A stretch of DNA of 64,000 nucleotides from Candidatus Saccharimonadota bacterium. GTDB lineage: Bacteria > Patescibacteriota > Saccharimonadia > Saccharimonadales > Saccharimonadaceae. The stretch spans positions 47,690-111,689 of the forward strand of contig JAFWIP010000004.1 of NCBI GenBank assembly GCA_017514805.1, written 5' to 3'. Position numbers and translations under genes: made by a program. Of this stretch, positions 15,857 to 24,557 are shown piece after piece (within the stretch, counting starts at the first letter, position 1; each line of letters begins with the position of its first letter). Under the pieces are notes generated by a model, which saw only the letters and a program-made list of their open reading frames with translations, was not told the DNA's origin and did not search any database.

Positions 15857-17241
15857 AAATTGCAGACAAAGACACAAAAGCCGTTGATTTAGTACGCGCC
15901 GCCTTAGAAAAGGCAAAAGAATATGAAGACTATCATGCTTTCATCTCAATGAATGAAGCTCGCGCATTGGAACGCGCACGCGAAATCGATGCAAAAATCG
16001 AACGCGGCGAGAAGGTCGGACGCTTAGCCGGTGTTCCGTTTGCCTTAAAAGACAACTACCTCAGTCCAGAGGGGGAGACGACTGCGGCTGCAAAGATGCT
16101 CGAAGATTTCGCTTCCCCAATTACTGCAACAGCGGTTGCGAAGATTGAAGCCGAAGGTGCAATCATGATTGGTCGCACTAACCTTGATGCCTACGCGCAT
16201 GGCGGAAGCACCGAGAACTCTTATTTTGGTCCAACTTCCAACGCTTACGACAAGACACGTGTTGCAGGTGGCTCAAGTGGCGGTAGCGCCGTAGCAGTTG
16301 CACTCGACATTGTACCGTTCGCACTTGGCTCTGATACTGGCGGCTCAATTCGCCAGCCAGCAAGCTTTAATGGCGTTGTTGGCGTCAAGCCAACATTTGG
16401 CGCAGTCAGTCGTTATGGCGTGGTAGCAATGGCTTCTTCGACTGATACAATGGGTTGTTTTGCGAAGACTGCTGCCGATGCCAACCTCGTAATGAGCATT
16501 ATGGCAGGTAAGGACTCTAAAGATTCTACGACCCTCGATGATTATTGGACGAAAGAGTTATCTGAGGCTACGCCAAAGAAGAAAAAGATCGGCTTAATTA
16601 CCGATTTCATGGGTGAGGGCGTAGATCCAGAGGTAGTAAAGGCTGTCAAAGATTATGCCAATAAGCTAAAGAAGACTGGTTACGAAATCGAAGAAGTAAG
16701 TATGCCAATATTGAAATACGCATTAGCAATCTACTATATTGTGGTTCCAGCTGAGGTATCATCAAACCTCAGCCGCTATGATGGTATTCGTTATGGTCAT
16801 CGTTCTGCAGATATCAAGAGCCTCGATGACGTTTATAGCAAGACGCGCGACGAAGGCTTCATGCCAGAGAACAAACGCCGTATCTTAATTGGTAACTTCG
16901 TATTGAGCTCCGGATTCTTTGATGCATACTATCTAAAAGCACAAAAAGCACGCACACTACTAATCAATGCCTATAATGAGGCTTTCGAAAAGTACGATGC
17001 GCTTCTTTGCCCAACCGCACCGCGACCGGCATTTAAGATTGGCGAGAACACTAGCGATCCATTACAGATGTATCTAGAAGACGTAATGACCGTGCCGCCA
17101 AGTCTTGCTGGCATTCCTGGAATTAATATCCCAGTCGGCAAGAATAAAGATGGGTTGCCAATCGGTGCTCAGCTCGTAGGTGCACGCAAGAGCGATCAGA
17201 TGCTTTTGAATATAGTCGCTAGCGTAGAGGAGCAAAAATAA
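15853..17241 (+). CDS. gatA: Asp-tRNA(Asn)/Glu-tRNA(Gln) amidotransferase subunit A
   Basis: 462 aa. Amidase-signature subunit that releases ammonia from glutamine for transamidation of mischarged tRNA. The catalytic Ser-cisSer-Lys set is present: Lys in GVPFALKDNYL (about 65), Ser in AGGSSGGSAVAV and the nucleophile in GSDTGGSIRQPASF. Overlaps gatC by 4 bases and the next gene by 1 base. Presence of GatCAB implies that Gln and/or Asn tRNAs are charged indirectly. Confidence 0.97.
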   Translation: MKIADKDTKAVDLVRAALEKAKEYEDYHAFISMNEARALERAREIDAKIERGEKVGRLAGVPFALKDNYLSPEGETTAAAKMLEDFASPITATAVAKIEAEGAIMIGRTNLDAYAHGGSTENSYFGPTSNAYDKTRVAGGSSGGSAVAVALDIVPFALGSDTGGSIRQPASFNGVVGVKPTFGAVSRYGVVAMASSTDTMGCFAKTAADANLVMSIMAGKDSKDSTTLDDYWTKELSEATPKKKKIGLITDFMGEGVDPEVVKAVKDYANKLKKTGYEIEEVSMPILKYALAIYYIVVPAEVSSNLSRYDGIRYGHRSADIKSLDDVYSKTRDEGFMPENKRRILIGNFVLSSGFFDAYYLKAQKARTLLINAYNEAFEKYDALLCPTAPRPAFKIGENTSDPLQMYLEDVMTVPPSLAGIPGINIPVGKNKDGLPIGAQLVGARKSDQMLLNIVASVEEQK

Positions 17242-17663
17242 TGGACGGTTCGCTATTGATATTCTTGATTGCGATCGTAATTGTCGGAATTCTCGTCTTT
17301 ATTGCAGTTTCAATGACCGGTAAGCGTGGCCATACTTTCGACAAGGAAAACTATCAAGTTGACTTTCTTAGTATCGAGCAGTCGCTCGAGAAGGGGAACG
17401 AATCGAGTTATTCGATGGCAATAATCGAAGGCGACAAGCTACTCGATCGCGCAATGATGGAGATGGGCGTACAGGGACGCACGATGGGCGATCGCCTAAA
17501 GAAAATCGGCAAAACCCGTTTCAGCCAGCTAAACGCCGTCTGGCATGCACATAAACTTCGTAACCAGATTGCCCATGAGCATGACTTTAAGCCAGAGTAT
17601 CGTCAAGCATTACATGCTCTAGAGACTTACAAACAGGCATTAAAAGATTTAGGAGCGATTTAG
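17241..17663 (+). CDS. Membrane-anchored protein with HEPN-like RX4H motif, inside gatCAB operon
   Basis: 140 aa. One N-terminal membrane segment (about 4-25), then a soluble all-helical domain (about 40-140). The motif R107-NQIA-H112 in HKLRNQIAHEHDF fits the RX4-6H signature of HEPN domains, with the polar residue (Asn) after Arg that RNase-active HEPN proteins carry. HEPN proteins are often RNases, sometimes only nucleotide- or protein-binding helical bundles. It starts 1 base inside gatA (TAATG) and abuts gatB with no gap, so it is translated with the amidotransferase. The domain call rests on one motif and helical content, so it is tentative; function unknown. Confidence 0.55.
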   Translation: MDGSLLIFLIAIVIVGILVFIAVSMTGKRGHTFDKENYQVDFLSIEQSLEKGNESSYSMAIIEGDKLLDRAMMEMGVQGRTMGDRLKKIGKTRFSQLNAVWHAHKLRNQIAHEHDFKPEYRQALHALETYKQALKDLGAI

Positions 17664-19082
17664 ATGAGTGAGTACAAGATTACAATCGGCATTGAGTGTC
17701 ACGTCCAGTTAAACACGAAGACTAAGCTTTTTAGCGCCGTAGACAATGATGCAGTTGACAAAGAACCTAACGCTTGTGTTAGCCCAATCGATTACGCCTT
17801 ACCTGGCATGCTACCGGTTCTTAATAAGGCTGCAGTAGAGAAGGCCGTTCGCGCTGGCCTCGCGATGAATTGTAAGATTAACCTTGTCAGTCGCTTCGAT
17901 CGCAAACATTATTATTATCCAGATTTGCCAAAGGGATATCAGATTTCGCAGATGTATCAGCCGATTATCGGCGCTGGCGTTATTCATCTCCCAGATGGTA
18001 GCGATGTAAAGATTGAGCACGCACACCTCGAAGAAGACGCGGGGAAGCTAACTCATTTTGGGAACTATTCCCTCGTCGATTTAAACCGCGCCGGAACGCC
18101 ATTAATCGAAATCGTTTCGATGCCAGACATCCATTCTGCCGCACAGGCACGTGCTTACTGCGAAGAGCTACATCGCCTTATGATGTATGCAGACGTAACG
18201 AACGGCGACCTTTATCAAGGCAACATGCGCTTTGATGTAAATATTTCAATTTCAAATACTGATAAGCTTGGTACGCGCGCAGAGATTAAGAACCTCAACT
18301 CGTTCCGCAGTGTCGAGCGTGCAGTCGAATACGAATACAAGCGCCAGAAGGCATTATTAGAGAAGGGCGAACGCGTCGTTCAGGAAACTCGTGGCTGGAA
18401 TGATACGACCGGCAAAACCACTTCGCAGCGTAGCAAGGAAGAGGCGCAAGATTATCGCTACATGCCAGAGCCAGATGTTCCACCAATCGTATTAGAGCAA
18501 AGCTATGTCGATAAGGTTGCCGCTGAGATGCCAATGATGCCAGCAGATTATCGCTCAAAGTTTGGCGTACTCAATCTCGACGAAAGCGCCGTTGAGGCAA
18601 TTATTAACTACCCAATCCTCGCAACTCGCCTAGCCGACGTTTGCGACAAAAATGTCAATCTCGCACCACGCGTAGCAAACTGGTTCGCGAGCGTATTGCT
18701 AGCAGAAGAAAACTTAGACAAAGATTTCTCTCTTGCTACTGGCGCCGAATTAGCTGAATTGTCTGAAATGGTAGAGAAGAAAGAGCTTTCATCGACGGCA
18801 GCAAAGGACGTATTGATGGAGATGTACGACAAGAAAAATACTTCAAAGACTCCACACCAGCTCGCAAAAGAGATGAATCTTCTTCAGGAAAACGACGAAA
18901 ATGCCTTATCACAAATTATTGATGAAGTATTAATGATGCCAGAATGCGCAAAAGCAGCCGAGGATGTTCGTAATGGGGAAATGAAGGCAATTGGCTTCTT
19001 GGTCGGTCAGGTAATGAAGAAATCGAAAGGAAAAGCAAACCCAGCAAGTGTTAACGAATTAATCAAAAATAAGTTATCATAG
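17664..19082 (+). CDS. gatB: Asp-tRNA(Asn)/Glu-tRNA(Gln) amidotransferase subunit B
   Basis: 472 aa. Kinase-like subunit that activates the misacylated Glu/Asp and docks the tRNA. GIECHVQLNTKTKLFS at the N-terminus, HLEEDAGKLTH, DLNRAGTPLIEIVSMPD and EIKNLNSFRSVERAVEYE are diagnostic; the YqeY-like C-terminal tail domain (about 330-470) is complete. Starts immediately after the HEPN-like gene. Confidence 0.97.
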   Translation: MSEYKITIGIECHVQLNTKTKLFSAVDNDAVDKEPNACVSPIDYALPGMLPVLNKAAVEKAVRAGLAMNCKINLVSRFDRKHYYYPDLPKGYQISQMYQPIIGAGVIHLPDGSDVKIEHAHLEEDAGKLTHFGNYSLVDLNRAGTPLIEIVSMPDIHSAAQARAYCEELHRLMMYADVTNGDLYQGNMRFDVNISISNTDKLGTRAEIKNLNSFRSVERAVEYEYKRQKALLEKGERVVQETRGWNDTTGKTTSQRSKEEAQDYRYMPEPDVPPIVLEQSYVDKVAAEMPMMPADYRSKFGVLNLDESAVEAIINYPILATRLADVCDKNVNLAPRVANWFASVLLAEENLDKDFSLATGAELAELSEMVEKKELSSTAAKDVLMEMYDKKNTSKTPHQLAKEMNLLQENDENALSQIIDEVLMMPECAKAAEDVRNGEMKAIGFLVGQVMKKSKGKANPASVNELIKNKLS

Positions 19083-19103
19083 TAAGAACAAAGGAGTATA
19101 AAA

Positions 19104-19946
19104 ATGTCATACAAGAAACCTACAAAAGCAGTTATTACCGATGCAGGATTTGCGAGTCGCTTCCTTCCAATCACTAAAACAGTGCCAAAAGGCATGATTC
19201 CACTTGGCGCAAAGCCGATTATGCAGTACGTCGTCGAGGAATGTGTCGCTGGCGGCATCACTTCCATCATTATTGTTGCAACGCATGAAGGCAAGCCGAT
19301 CTACGAAGATTTCTTCAATAACCCTTGCGAAAAAATTTCAAAGCAGCTCGAATCACAGGGCAAGTCTGATCGTTTCGAGTCTGTACGCGAAGTGCTTCAT
19401 ATGGCAGATATTACCGTTATTGAGCAAGATCCAAGCCTACCTTACGGCAACGGTAGCCCAATCGCTAGCGCAAAGCCATACCTAGAAGAAGATGAGGCTT
19501 TTGTTGCGCTTTATAGCGATGACTTGATCTTCGGCGAAGGTGACGTTAAGACTTTGATCGAGGCTTATGAAAAGAATCCAGAGGCTAAGGCAATTATTAC
19601 CGCACAAGAAATGCCACAAGAAGTCTGGAAGAAGTATGGCATGATTGCTTTGAAAGACAAAGAAAAGATGACATTAAGCCATATCGTCGAGAAGCCTGCT
19701 AAGCCAGAGGACAGCCCAAGCAACTTGACCTCATATGGACGCTACTTACTCACGCCTGAAGTATTTGAGCATCTCGTACCTGGCAATACCGGCCTAGACA
19801 ATGAGCTCTGGACGGTTGACGCAATTACAAAGCTCGCAGAAGAGGGTGACGTCATCGTAACGAAGTCAAAGGGGAAGTGGCTCACCACTGGCGATCCAGA
19901 TAACTATCGCAAGGCCTTTGACGAATTCTATAAAATGGAGGGCTAA
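19104..19946 (+). CDS. GalU-like nucleotidyltransferase (UTP-glucose-1-phosphate uridylyltransferase family)
   Basis: 280 aa, normal GalU length. Would make UDP-glucose for surface glycans. The overall pattern is clear: FLPITKTVPKGMIPLGAKPIMQYVVEECVAGGI, YGNGSPIASAKPYL, FVALYSDDL, and a C-terminal LDNELWTVDAITKLAEEGDV. The nucleotide-binding loop is unusual: AGLGTR of standard GalU reads AGFASR. The Lys that binds the phosphate (KP motif) is kept. An AAGGAG site lies 10 bases upstream; 21 bases after gatB, likely the same transcript. Confidence 0.85.
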   Translation: MSYKKPTKAVITDAGFASRFLPITKTVPKGMIPLGAKPIMQYVVEECVAGGITSIIIVATHEGKPIYEDFFNNPCEKISKQLESQGKSDRFESVREVLHMADITVIEQDPSLPYGNGSPIASAKPYLEEDEAFVALYSDDLIFGEGDVKTLIEAYEKNPEAKAIITAQEMPQEVWKKYGMIALKDKEKMTLSHIVEKPAKPEDSPSNLTSYGRYLLTPEVFEHLVPGNTGLDNELWTVDAITKLAEEGDVIVTKSKGKWLTTGDPDNYRKAFDEFYKMEG

Positions 19947-19949
19947 TAA

Positions 19950-20225
19950 ATGGAAACACCTGCTTGGATTTTAGTATTCATTCTCTCTATCACGCTATTT
20001 CTCTTCTTATTGATTGGGATTATTCTACTAATCAAGCTTATCGGCGTAACTAAAGAAGCCAAGAAGATTATGCTTCAGGGCCAAAATATTGCCGAAAAGG
20101 CAGACGATATTGCTGACAATGTACGCGATATGACTACCGTTGGCGGCTTGGTAAAGTATTTTACCGAAAGCTATATCGAAAAAGCTGAGAAAAAGAAGTC
20201 TAAAAAATCCAAGAAAGGAGAATAA
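19950..20225 (+). CDS. Small membrane protein with helical tail
   Basis: 91 aa. Hydrophobic N-terminus (about 5-30), then an amphipathic helix (EAKKIMLQGQNIAEKADDIADNV) and a Lys-rich C-terminus. It looks like DUF948-type proteins but that is only a resemblance. Starts 3 bases after the GalU-like gene and ends 1 base before the next, so translationally coupled with the YtxH-like gene. Confidence 0.7.
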   Translation: METPAWILVFILSITLFLFLLIGIILLIKLIGVTKEAKKIMLQGQNIAEKADDIADNVRDMTTVGGLVKYFTESYIEKAEKKKSKKSKKGE

Positions 20226-20226
20226 A

Positions 20227-20481
20227 ATGGCTGAGAAAAAAGATTGCAAGAAGAGCCACAAAGGCTTATTCCTCGGTGCCGCACTCGGTGCAGTTGGCGG
20301 CGCAATTGCTGGCGTACTAATGGCACCAAAGTCCGGCAAGGAGACTCGTGCCGACATCGCCAAGGGTGCTAAGAAAGCTGGCGCCAAGGCTAAGACCGAA
20401 GGCAAAAAGCTCGTCAACAAAGGCAAAAAAGAAGCCACCAAAGAAGCTGCGGCCGTCAAGAAAAAAGTTGCAAAAAAATAA
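20227..20481 (+). CDS. YtxH-like small protein with Lys/Ala-rich tail
   Basis: 84 aa. The glycine-rich hydrophobic segment GLFLGAALGAVGGAIAGVLM followed by APKSGKETRADI matches YtxH-domain proteins of Gram-positives. The rest is a Lys/Ala-rich, histone-H1-like tail. Role unknown; YtxH proteins are stress-linked in Bacillus. Last gene before the strong terminator. Confidence 0.75.
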   Translation: MAEKKDCKKSHKGLFLGAALGAVGGAIAGVLMAPKSGKETRADIAKGAKKAGAKAKTEGKKLVNKGKKEATKEAAAVKKKVAKK

Positions 20482-20510
20482 TTAGCCTGCGCTAATTACT
20501 GAACAACCAA

Positions 20511-20541
20511 AAGAATAAGCCTCGCCCCGAGGCTTATTCTT
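20511..20541. terminator. Bidirectional intrinsic terminator with 14-bp stem
   Basis: Arms AAGAATAAGCCTCG (20511-20524) and CGAGGCTTATTCTT (20528-20541) with a CCC loop. It closes the gatC-ytxH-like region on + and the TasA-like gene on -. Confidence 0.85.
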
Positions 20542-20602
20542 ATATTATCACATATTCCCTATTTTGTCAAGACGAGGCGAGCTAGCCCCGCCTATTTCAC
20601 TG

Positions 20603-22531
20603 TTATTTCAGACGATATGGATCCGCCTGAGTGCCACTTCCCTCTACTTCGGTATCGTATTTAAGGGCTAGAACTGGGCGATAGCCACCTCTCGAACCGC
20701 CTGCACTACCGTAATCGATCCAGTTTACGTCGTAACCTCTGGCCATATTATTATTATTCCATCCCGCAATTAAAGGCGTCATCGTGAAATAGCCGCTGCC
20801 GTCTAGGTAAGTCTGACCAGACTGGCCAAGGCATCTTTCGTTATAATCGGTCGGAATTGAGTTGTCCACTGCAGTGCTCATGCAGAAGCCGGCCAGGACC
20901 ATTTCGTCCCCAGTCAGCAAAGCAGCTGGGTAAGTTAAAGCGCCGTTACCCTTCTCGCTACTAACCGTAAACGAATCGTTGTTGTTAGCACAATCTACCG
21001 ATGGATTTGCAATGCCATTATTATCAATGCCAAGGATTCGAGAGTAGCTATCATATAGCCAGAAAGTCTTACCGCCACCGGAGGTCATGTGCGTACCGCG
21101 ATCATTACAGTAGACCACGTCCGCTAAAACATCAGTGTTTGACGTTATATTATTAGCGAACCAATCATCCACGACGCTCTTCGCCAACGAATTATTAGTA
21201 TTAGTATTTATATCCGCAAACATATCATCGATTTTTGCGCCGTTGGTCAAGCGAATGCCGTAAGCATACTGCGAGGAGAACGAAGAATAGTAGTAAACCT
21301 CAGTACATTCTGTCGTATTAACGCTCTGCTGATCCATACAGACGTAGTTGTAATTCTGGAGATGCTCCGGTGCGAATGGGCTACCAGCAAAGCGAATCGT
21401 ATCAACGAGGACATACTTCTCTCCATCCCAGCTTACGTCTTTGCCGAATACGCGGCCAAACATCATAGTGTCAGCCTCCTCGTAGTATTCTTGGCTGCCG
21501 AACATGTAGCCAAAGTGTGCCATCTCGTAGCGAATGAGCGAACCTTCAGAGGCGGGCGTTATATATGCAGGTTGATAATATGCATTCGTAGCGCTAGGAG
21601 CATCGATATATTTGTTAGCTTCCGTACAGCCACTAGACTCCTTGACGCCATCATAAATCATCTTCACGCCACCACCTTCGGCAGTGCGAATTAGGCGCCA
21701 GCAGAAGCCGTTATACTCTAGGTAGTTGTTGCTCGGGTTGCCGCGGAAGTAATGGACAGGAAATTCGTCGTTGCGGTGAGCATAGACCGTATTGACGCCA
21801 TTCGAGCTGTCGAAATTGCTGCTTGCGCGCTCGTTGAAGTTGATATTTTCATCGGTGCCGTTACTCTGGCAAGCAATAATATCGTAAAGAAGCGTTGGGT
21901 TGTCGCAATCGGCCGTGTGCTGTTCCGGGATCCATTCATGAATACCGTCTTCGGAGATAGTTTGGACAGTGACGAATAAGTGGTATCTTGCCTCTTCGTA
22001 TTGATCAGCTGGTTTTTCGCATACTTGACCACTAGCAGTGTCGTGACAGACATTGTTGGTACCGAAGTCCGCATTGCAGCTGAGCTTCACTGCATTAAAG
22101 AGTGAGCTTGTGCTCTCCCCTGGGTTTAGTGGAGTTTTGTAGTAATACCAACCATCACGGAGATTCCAGTCGGTTTCATTTTGGAAGATTATTTCAGCAA
22201 GCGTAATGCCGTCTTTTGTCAACGGGAGATCTGTAACACCGTCTTTTGCACGCCAATATTCATCGTACTTTAGGCGGACGTAAATCTTAGTATCTGAATC
22301 ATTCTTCGCAATGACGGTCTTCGGAGTTTCATTGCATGGAGCCCAATCCTCTGGAGAGTCGAAGGTCTCAATAAATTCAGTCTGGTAGTATCCTAGCTTA
22401 AATAGGTTACCAAAGAATGCAAAATCATGGCTAACTGCCACTGTAACACCAACCAATAAAAGCACACCTACTGCCGACACGGCAAGCACAGTGCGCTTTT
22501 TGCGGGATAGATGATTAAATGCTTTTTTCAT
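20603..22531 (-). CDS. TasA/camelysin-like secreted protein, paralog 1
   Basis: 642 aa. N-terminus: basic KKR, hydrophobic segment (about 14-33), then F-x-NLFKLGYYQTEFIETFDSP, resembling the TasA/camelysin (SipW-type signal) group. The N-domain (about 40-210) has the VRLKYDEYW strand typical of those fibre proteins. A middle domain carries YNGFCWRLIRTAEGGGVK. The C-terminal domain ends FTMTPLIAG ... YRPVLALKY ... GSGTQADPYRLK, a C-type-lectin/formylglycine-enzyme-like closing pattern common in surface proteins of Firmicutes and CPR. Many Cys residues suggest disulfides. An AGGAGG site is 11 bases after the paralog 2 stop, so co-transcribed with it. Confidence 0.75.
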   Translation of the reverse strand: MKKAFNHLSRKKRTVLAVSAVGVLLLVGVTVAVSHDFAFFGNLFKLGYYQTEFIETFDSPEDWAPCNETPKTVIAKNDSDTKIYVRLKYDEYWRAKDGVTDLPLTKDGITLAEIIFQNETDWNLRDGWYYYKTPLNPGESTSSLFNAVKLSCNADFGTNNVCHDTASGQVCEKPADQYEEARYHLFVTVQTISEDGIHEWIPEQHTADCDNPTLLYDIIACQSNGTDENINFNERASSNFDSSNGVNTVYAHRNDEFPVHYFRGNPSNNYLEYNGFCWRLIRTAEGGGVKMIYDGVKESSGCTEANKYIDAPSATNAYYQPAYITPASEGSLIRYEMAHFGYMFGSQEYYEEADTMMFGRVFGKDVSWDGEKYVLVDTIRFAGSPFAPEHLQNYNYVCMDQQSVNTTECTEVYYYSSFSSQYAYGIRLTNGAKIDDMFADINTNTNNSLAKSVVDDWFANNITSNTDVLADVVYCNDRGTHMTSGGGKTFWLYDSYSRILGIDNNGIANPSVDCANNNDSFTVSSEKGNGALTYPAALLTGDEMVLAGFCMSTAVDNSIPTDYNERCLGQSGQTYLDGSGYFTMTPLIAGWNNNNMARGYDVNWIDYGSAGGSRGGYRPVLALKYDTEVEGSGTQADPYRLK

Positions 22532-22542
22532 ACAACCTCCTA

Positions 22543-24498
22543 TTACTTTATTCTATAAGGATCAGCCTGCGTACCAGACCCCTCAACTTCGACATTATAT
22601 TTCAGCGCAACGACTGGGCGGAAGTAGTCAGTTGCTCCACCCGCATAGCCAACATCGATCCATTCATAGACGTATCCTCTCGCCATAGTACTCGTATTTG
22701 CATGAACTAGTAGCGGAGTCATAGTCCAATAATAGCCGTCCAGGTAGTTTTCTCCAGATTCACCCGCACATCTTTCAATAGTCGTATCATATACGCTATT
22801 AACTGCTGTAGCCATACAGAATCCTGCCAGCATCAGCTCGTCGCCTGTCAGCATTGCTGCCGGATAAGTCAATGCACCATTACCAGTTTCGCTACTTACC
22901 GTAAATGCATCATTTTTGTTCGTACAGTCGACAGAAGGTTTTTGGAGACCGTTATTATCTAGACCGAGCATACGCGCATAGCCATCATAGAGCCAGAACA
23001 TCTTCCCGTTATTGGAAGTCATCTGAAATTCACGGTCATTGCAATAAACAACATCTGCGAGCGCATCCCGATTTGTAGTAATATTATTTGCAAACCAATT
23101 ATCTATCACCTTTTTCGCATCAGAATCTTTCGTGTTTGTTCGAATTTTTCTAAATGCATCCTCGATCTTATCTCCATTAGTCAAACGTATTCCATGAGGT
23201 AGCGACGTGTTGTCGCCATTTAACATAAACGACGAATAATAATATACATCTATGCATTGCGTAGTATTTATACTATTACGATCAATACAGACATAGCTGT
23301 AATTATTGACATGGTCTGAGCCGAATGGGTTCCCTGTAAATCGAATCGTATCAACGAGAGTGTATTTTTCGCCATCCCAGCTAACATCTTTACCGAATTG
23401 ACGACCAAACATCATATTATCCGGTATCTCAAAGTGATCCTCCTCGCCATCAAACATGTAGCCTAAATGCGATGGCTCATCGCGACTAAGTGGGCCAACC
23501 GTGCTTGGAGTATCGCCAGGAACAGTGTAGGCTGACTGATAATAGCCATGTTTTGAGCCGCTTGGCGTATCAACATATATATCGGTTGCAGTACAGCCAT
23601 CCGAAGCCTTTTCGCCCGAATAAATCATCTTCACGCCGCCACCTTCAGCCGTACGGACTAGGCGCCAACAAAAGCCATTGTATTCAAGATAGTTATTGGA
23701 TGGATTACCGCGGAAATAATGCACTGGGAATTCGTCGTTGCGGTGAGCATAGACCGTATTGACGCCATTCGAGCTGTCGAAATTGCTACTTGCGCGCTCG
23801 TTGAAGTTGATATTTTCATCGGTGCCGTTACTCTGGCAAGCAATAATATCGTAAAGAAGCGTTGGATTGTCGCAGTCGGCGATATGCTGTTCTGGAATCC
23901 ATTCATGAATACCGTCTTCGGAAATAGTTTGAACAGTAACGAATAAGTGATACTTTGCTTCTTCGTATTGATCGGCTGGCTTTTCGCAAACTGAGCCTTC
24001 TGCGGTGTCATGACAGACATTGTCGGTACCAAAGTCTGCATTGCAGCTGAGCTTCACTGCTTTAAAGAGTGAATTAGTGCTCTCCCCTGGATTTAGTGGA
24101 GTTTTATAGTAGTACCAACCATCGCGGAGGTTCCAGTCAGTTTCATTCTGGAAGATTATTTCTGCGAGCGTAACGCCATCTTTTACTAGTGGGAGGTCCG
24201 TGACGTTATCTTTTGCGCGCCAGTATTCATCGTATTTTAGGCGGACGTAAATCTTAGTATCTGAATCATTCTTTGCGATGACGGTCTTCGGAGTTTCATC
24301 GCATGGCGTCCAATCCTCTGGAGAGTCGAAGGTCTCAATAAATTCAGTCTGGTAGTATCCTAGCTTAAATAGGTTACCAAAGAATGCAAAATCATGGCTA
24401 ACTGCCACTGTAACACCAACCAATAAAAGCACACCTACTGCTGACGCGGCAAGCACAGTACGCTTTTTACGCGATAATTGCCTAGAATGCTTTTTCAT
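22543..24498 (-). CDS. TasA/camelysin-like secreted protein, paralog 2
   Basis: 651 aa. Same architecture as the 642-aa neighbour. The first half is almost identical at DNA level: 21763-21898 and 23730-23865 differ at one base in about 136, and the N-terminal coding ends match over more than 100 bases at the same offset of 1967. The second half diverges (WTMTPLLVHANTSTMARGYV against FTMTPLIAGWNNNNMARGYD). This mosaic suggests recent duplication or gene conversion with variable C-terminal domains. Its SD sits in the 3' arm of a hairpin (24504-24545) that doubles as the dnaJ terminator. Confidence 0.75.
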   Translation of the reverse strand: MKKHSRQLSRKKRTVLAASAVGVLLLVGVTVAVSHDFAFFGNLFKLGYYQTEFIETFDSPEDWTPCDETPKTVIAKNDSDTKIYVRLKYDEYWRAKDNVTDLPLVKDGVTLAEIIFQNETDWNLRDGWYYYKTPLNPGESTNSLFKAVKLSCNADFGTDNVCHDTAEGSVCEKPADQYEEAKYHLFVTVQTISEDGIHEWIPEQHIADCDNPTLLYDIIACQSNGTDENINFNERASSNFDSSNGVNTVYAHRNDEFPVHYFRGNPSNNYLEYNGFCWRLVRTAEGGGVKMIYSGEKASDGCTATDIYVDTPSGSKHGYYQSAYTVPGDTPSTVGPLSRDEPSHLGYMFDGEEDHFEIPDNMMFGRQFGKDVSWDGEKYTLVDTIRFTGNPFGSDHVNNYSYVCIDRNSINTTQCIDVYYYSSFMLNGDNTSLPHGIRLTNGDKIEDAFRKIRTNTKDSDAKKVIDNWFANNITTNRDALADVVYCNDREFQMTSNNGKMFWLYDGYARMLGLDNNGLQKPSVDCTNKNDAFTVSSETGNGALTYPAAMLTGDELMLAGFCMATAVNSVYDTTIERCAGESGENYLDGYYWTMTPLLVHANTSTMARGYVYEWIDVGYAGGATDYFRPVVALKYNVEVEGSGTQADPYRIK

Positions 24499-24503
24499 TA
24501 AAA

Positions 24504-24545
24504 ACCTCCGATAGTGCTTATATTTATTCTAGCGATATCGGAGGT
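24504..24545 (-). terminator. dnaJ terminator whose 3' arm is the SD of the next gene; promoter in the loop
   Basis: On the minus strand ACCTCCGATA (24545-24536) pairs with TATCGGAGGT (24513-24504), followed by TTTTT and, 5 bases after the arm, ATG of paralog 2. The loop holds a -10-like TAGAAT. Read-through RNA from dnaJ would form the full hairpin; RNA started inside the loop would lack the first arm and leave GGAGG free. Confidence 0.65.
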
Positions 24546-24557
24546 ATTTATCAAGGA

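Noticed and set aside
20028..20459. 143-aa open frame on - opposite the two small helical proteins
   Set aside because: Antisense of repetitive Lys/Ala codons; the + genes have tight spacing and SD, this one has none.
20603..24498. Diversity-generating retroelement acting on the TasA-like C-domains
   Set aside because: No reverse transcriptase or template repeat in the window, and differences are spread over the whole C-half rather than at adenines of a short block.
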